Shown here in pieces: positions 62,994-64,000 of a stretch of DNA of 64,000 bases (the first letter of the stretch is position 1; each line of letters opens with the position of its first letter). The DNA comes from Pseudomonas songnenensis. Its GTDB lineage: Bacteria; Pseudomonadota; Gammaproteobacteria; Pseudomonadales; Pseudomonadaceae. Location: positions 496,001 to 560,000 of the forward strand of contig NZ_RFFN01000003.1 of assembly GCF_003696315.1 (NCBI RefSeq). Direction: 5' to 3'. Both the position numbers and the translations under genes were made by a program. The notes below the pieces were generated by a model. It made no database searches. It was not told where the DNA came from and worked only from the letters and a program-made list of their open reading frames with translations.

Positions 62994-64000
62994 GCAGAAC
63001 AGCAGTCAGGAAAAGACCGAAGAAGCCTCCGAGCAGAAACTCAAGAAGAGCCGCGACGATGGCCAGGTCACCCGCTCCAAGGACGTCGCCACCACCGTTT
63101 CGCTGCTCGCCACGCTGTTGCTGCTCAAGCTCAGCGCCGGGGTGTTCCTGGACGGCATGCAGCAGAGCTTCAGCTACTCCTATATCAACTTCCAGCAGAG
63201 CGAGATCGGCATCGATGACCTGCAGGTGATCCTGCTGCACAACCTGCTGGTGTTCGTCAGTGTGCTGCTGCCGCTTTTGCTGACGCCGATCCTGGTCATC
63301 GCCTTCGCCCTGGTGCCGGGCGGCTGGGTGTTCTCGGCCAAGAATTTCGCGCCCAAGTTCAGCAAGCTCAACCCCATTACCGGGCTGGGGCGGATGGTCG
63401 GCGCGCAGAACTGGAGCGAGCTGGCCAAGTCGCTGCTGAAGATCTCCGCGCTGCTCGGCATCGCCGGCTGGCAGCTGTACTACGCCGCGCCACGGCTGAT
63501 CGCACTGCAGCGCACCGACATCTTCAACGCCATCGGTGGCGCCTTTTCGCTGACCTTCGATCTGGCGTTTTCGCTGCTGCTGGTGTTCGTGCTGTTCTCC
63601 TTCATCGACATCCCGCTGCAGCGCTTCTTCTTCCTCAAGAAAATGCGCATGACCAAACAGGAGCGCAAGGAAGAGCACAAGAACCAGGAAGGCCGGCCCG
63701 AGGTGAAGGCGCGCATCAAGCAGCTGCAGCGCCAGCTCGCGCAGCGGCAGATCACCAAGGTGATCAAGGAGGCCGACGTGGTGATCGTCAACCCGACCCA
63801 CTATGCCGTGGCGCTCAAGTACGACCCGAAAAAGGCCGAAACGCCGTTCGTAATCGCCCGCGGCGTCGACGAGATGGCGCTGTACATCCGCAAGATGGCC
63901 CAGGCCAACGCGCTGGAAGTGATCGAGCTGCCGCCGCTGGCCCGCGCCATCTACTACAGCACCCAGGTCAATCAGCAGATCCCGGCACCGCTCTACACCG
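62986..64000 (+). CDS. flhB: Flagellar export switch protein FlhB (3' truncated by window)
   Basis: FlhB is the specificity switch of the export gate. About 338 residues are visible with no stop before the window ends, so some 40 residues are missing. It starts MSEQNSSQEKTEEASEQKLK, with four membrane helices (about 32-52, 85-110, 145-165, 185-210). The self-cleavage site NPTH is present near residue 268 (VIVNPTHYAVALKYDP). The start lies inside fliR. flhA would be expected next. Confidence 0.95.
   Translation, partial: MSEQNSSQEKTEEASEQKLKKSRDDGQVTRSKDVATTVSLLATLLLLKLSAGVFLDGMQQSFSYSYINFQQSEIGIDDLQVILLHNLLVFVSVLLPLLLTPILVIAFALVPGGWVFSAKNFAPKFSKLNPITGLGRMVGAQNWSELAKSLLKISALLGIAGWQLYYAAPRLIALQRTDIFNAIGGAFSLTFDLAFSLLLVFVLFSFIDIPLQRFFFLKKMRMTKQERKEEHKNQEGRPEVKARIKQLQRQLAQRQITKVIKEADVVIVNPTHYAVALKYDPKKAETPFVIARGVDEMALYIRKMAQANALEVIELPPLARAIYYSTQVNQQIPAPLYT

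Overview
The window is high-GC, tightly packed gammaproteobacterial DNA. The gene sets match Pseudomonadaceae: fdnGHI-fdhE-selAB order, DctB/DctD, Cfa, a SulP-Usp pair and an ECF42/DGPF module. Motile members of the Pseudomonas stutzeri/mendocina type are my best guess, because they are known to make lateral as well as polar flagella. That placement is inference. No ribosomal or other strong taxonomic marker is present.

Layout. (1) 1-8.5 kb: the 3' part of a respiratory formate dehydrogenase operon (fdnG, fdnH, fdnI, fdhE) runs directly into the selenocysteine machinery (selA, selB, then selC tRNA-Sec), so the selenoenzyme and most of its decoding apparatus form one block. (2) 8.6-30 kb: mixed housekeeping and accessory genes. 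These are a small unknown protein, a DsrE plus GcvH-like lipoyl-carrier pair, cyclopropane fatty acid synthase, a SulP transporter with a tandem Usp protein, an HD-GYP phosphodiesterase, DctB/DctD, an ECF42 sigma module with a matching promoter, a TonB siderophore receptor with a PepSY protein, an unusual acyl-CoA dehydrogenase translationally coupled to a hybrid histidine kinase, and a lactonase-fold protein. (3) 30-64 kb: an almost complete stand-alone flagellar system of the lateral (Laf/Flag-2) type, cut off by the window end inside flhB.

The flagellar block has these transcription units: flgBCDEFGHIJKL plus a LafW-position gene (minus); flgA (plus); flagellin lafA (plus); a membrane-anchored ToxR-like regulator with an overlapping small partner gene (plus); fliD-fliS-fliT-fliK-fliL-fliA-motA-motB (minus); flgM-flgN (minus); lafK-fliE-F-G-H-I-J (minus); and fliM-fliN-fliP-[1 kb repeat]-fliQ-fliR-flhB (plus). 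It carries its own sigma54 activator (LafK), sigma28, anti-sigma (FlgM), stator and flagellin. It has no chemotaxis genes and no FlhF/FlhG. I find clear sigma54 (-24/-12) promoters upstream of flgB and fliD, each with a similar inverted-repeat motif 90-140 bp upstream, and a sigma28-like promoter upstream of flgM. This suggests a cascade LafK/sigma54 -> hook, cap, FliA and motor -> sigma28 -> late genes.

Most notable: the ToxR/ToxS-like pair inside the flagellar locus; FlgJ with an SLT-type transglycosylase domain; FliM lacking the usual N-terminal CheY-binding motif; a 1 kb nested inverted-repeat element splitting fliP from fliQ; and the acyl-CoA dehydrogenase/sensor-kinase pair, whose dehydrogenase appears to lack the canonical catalytic glutamate.
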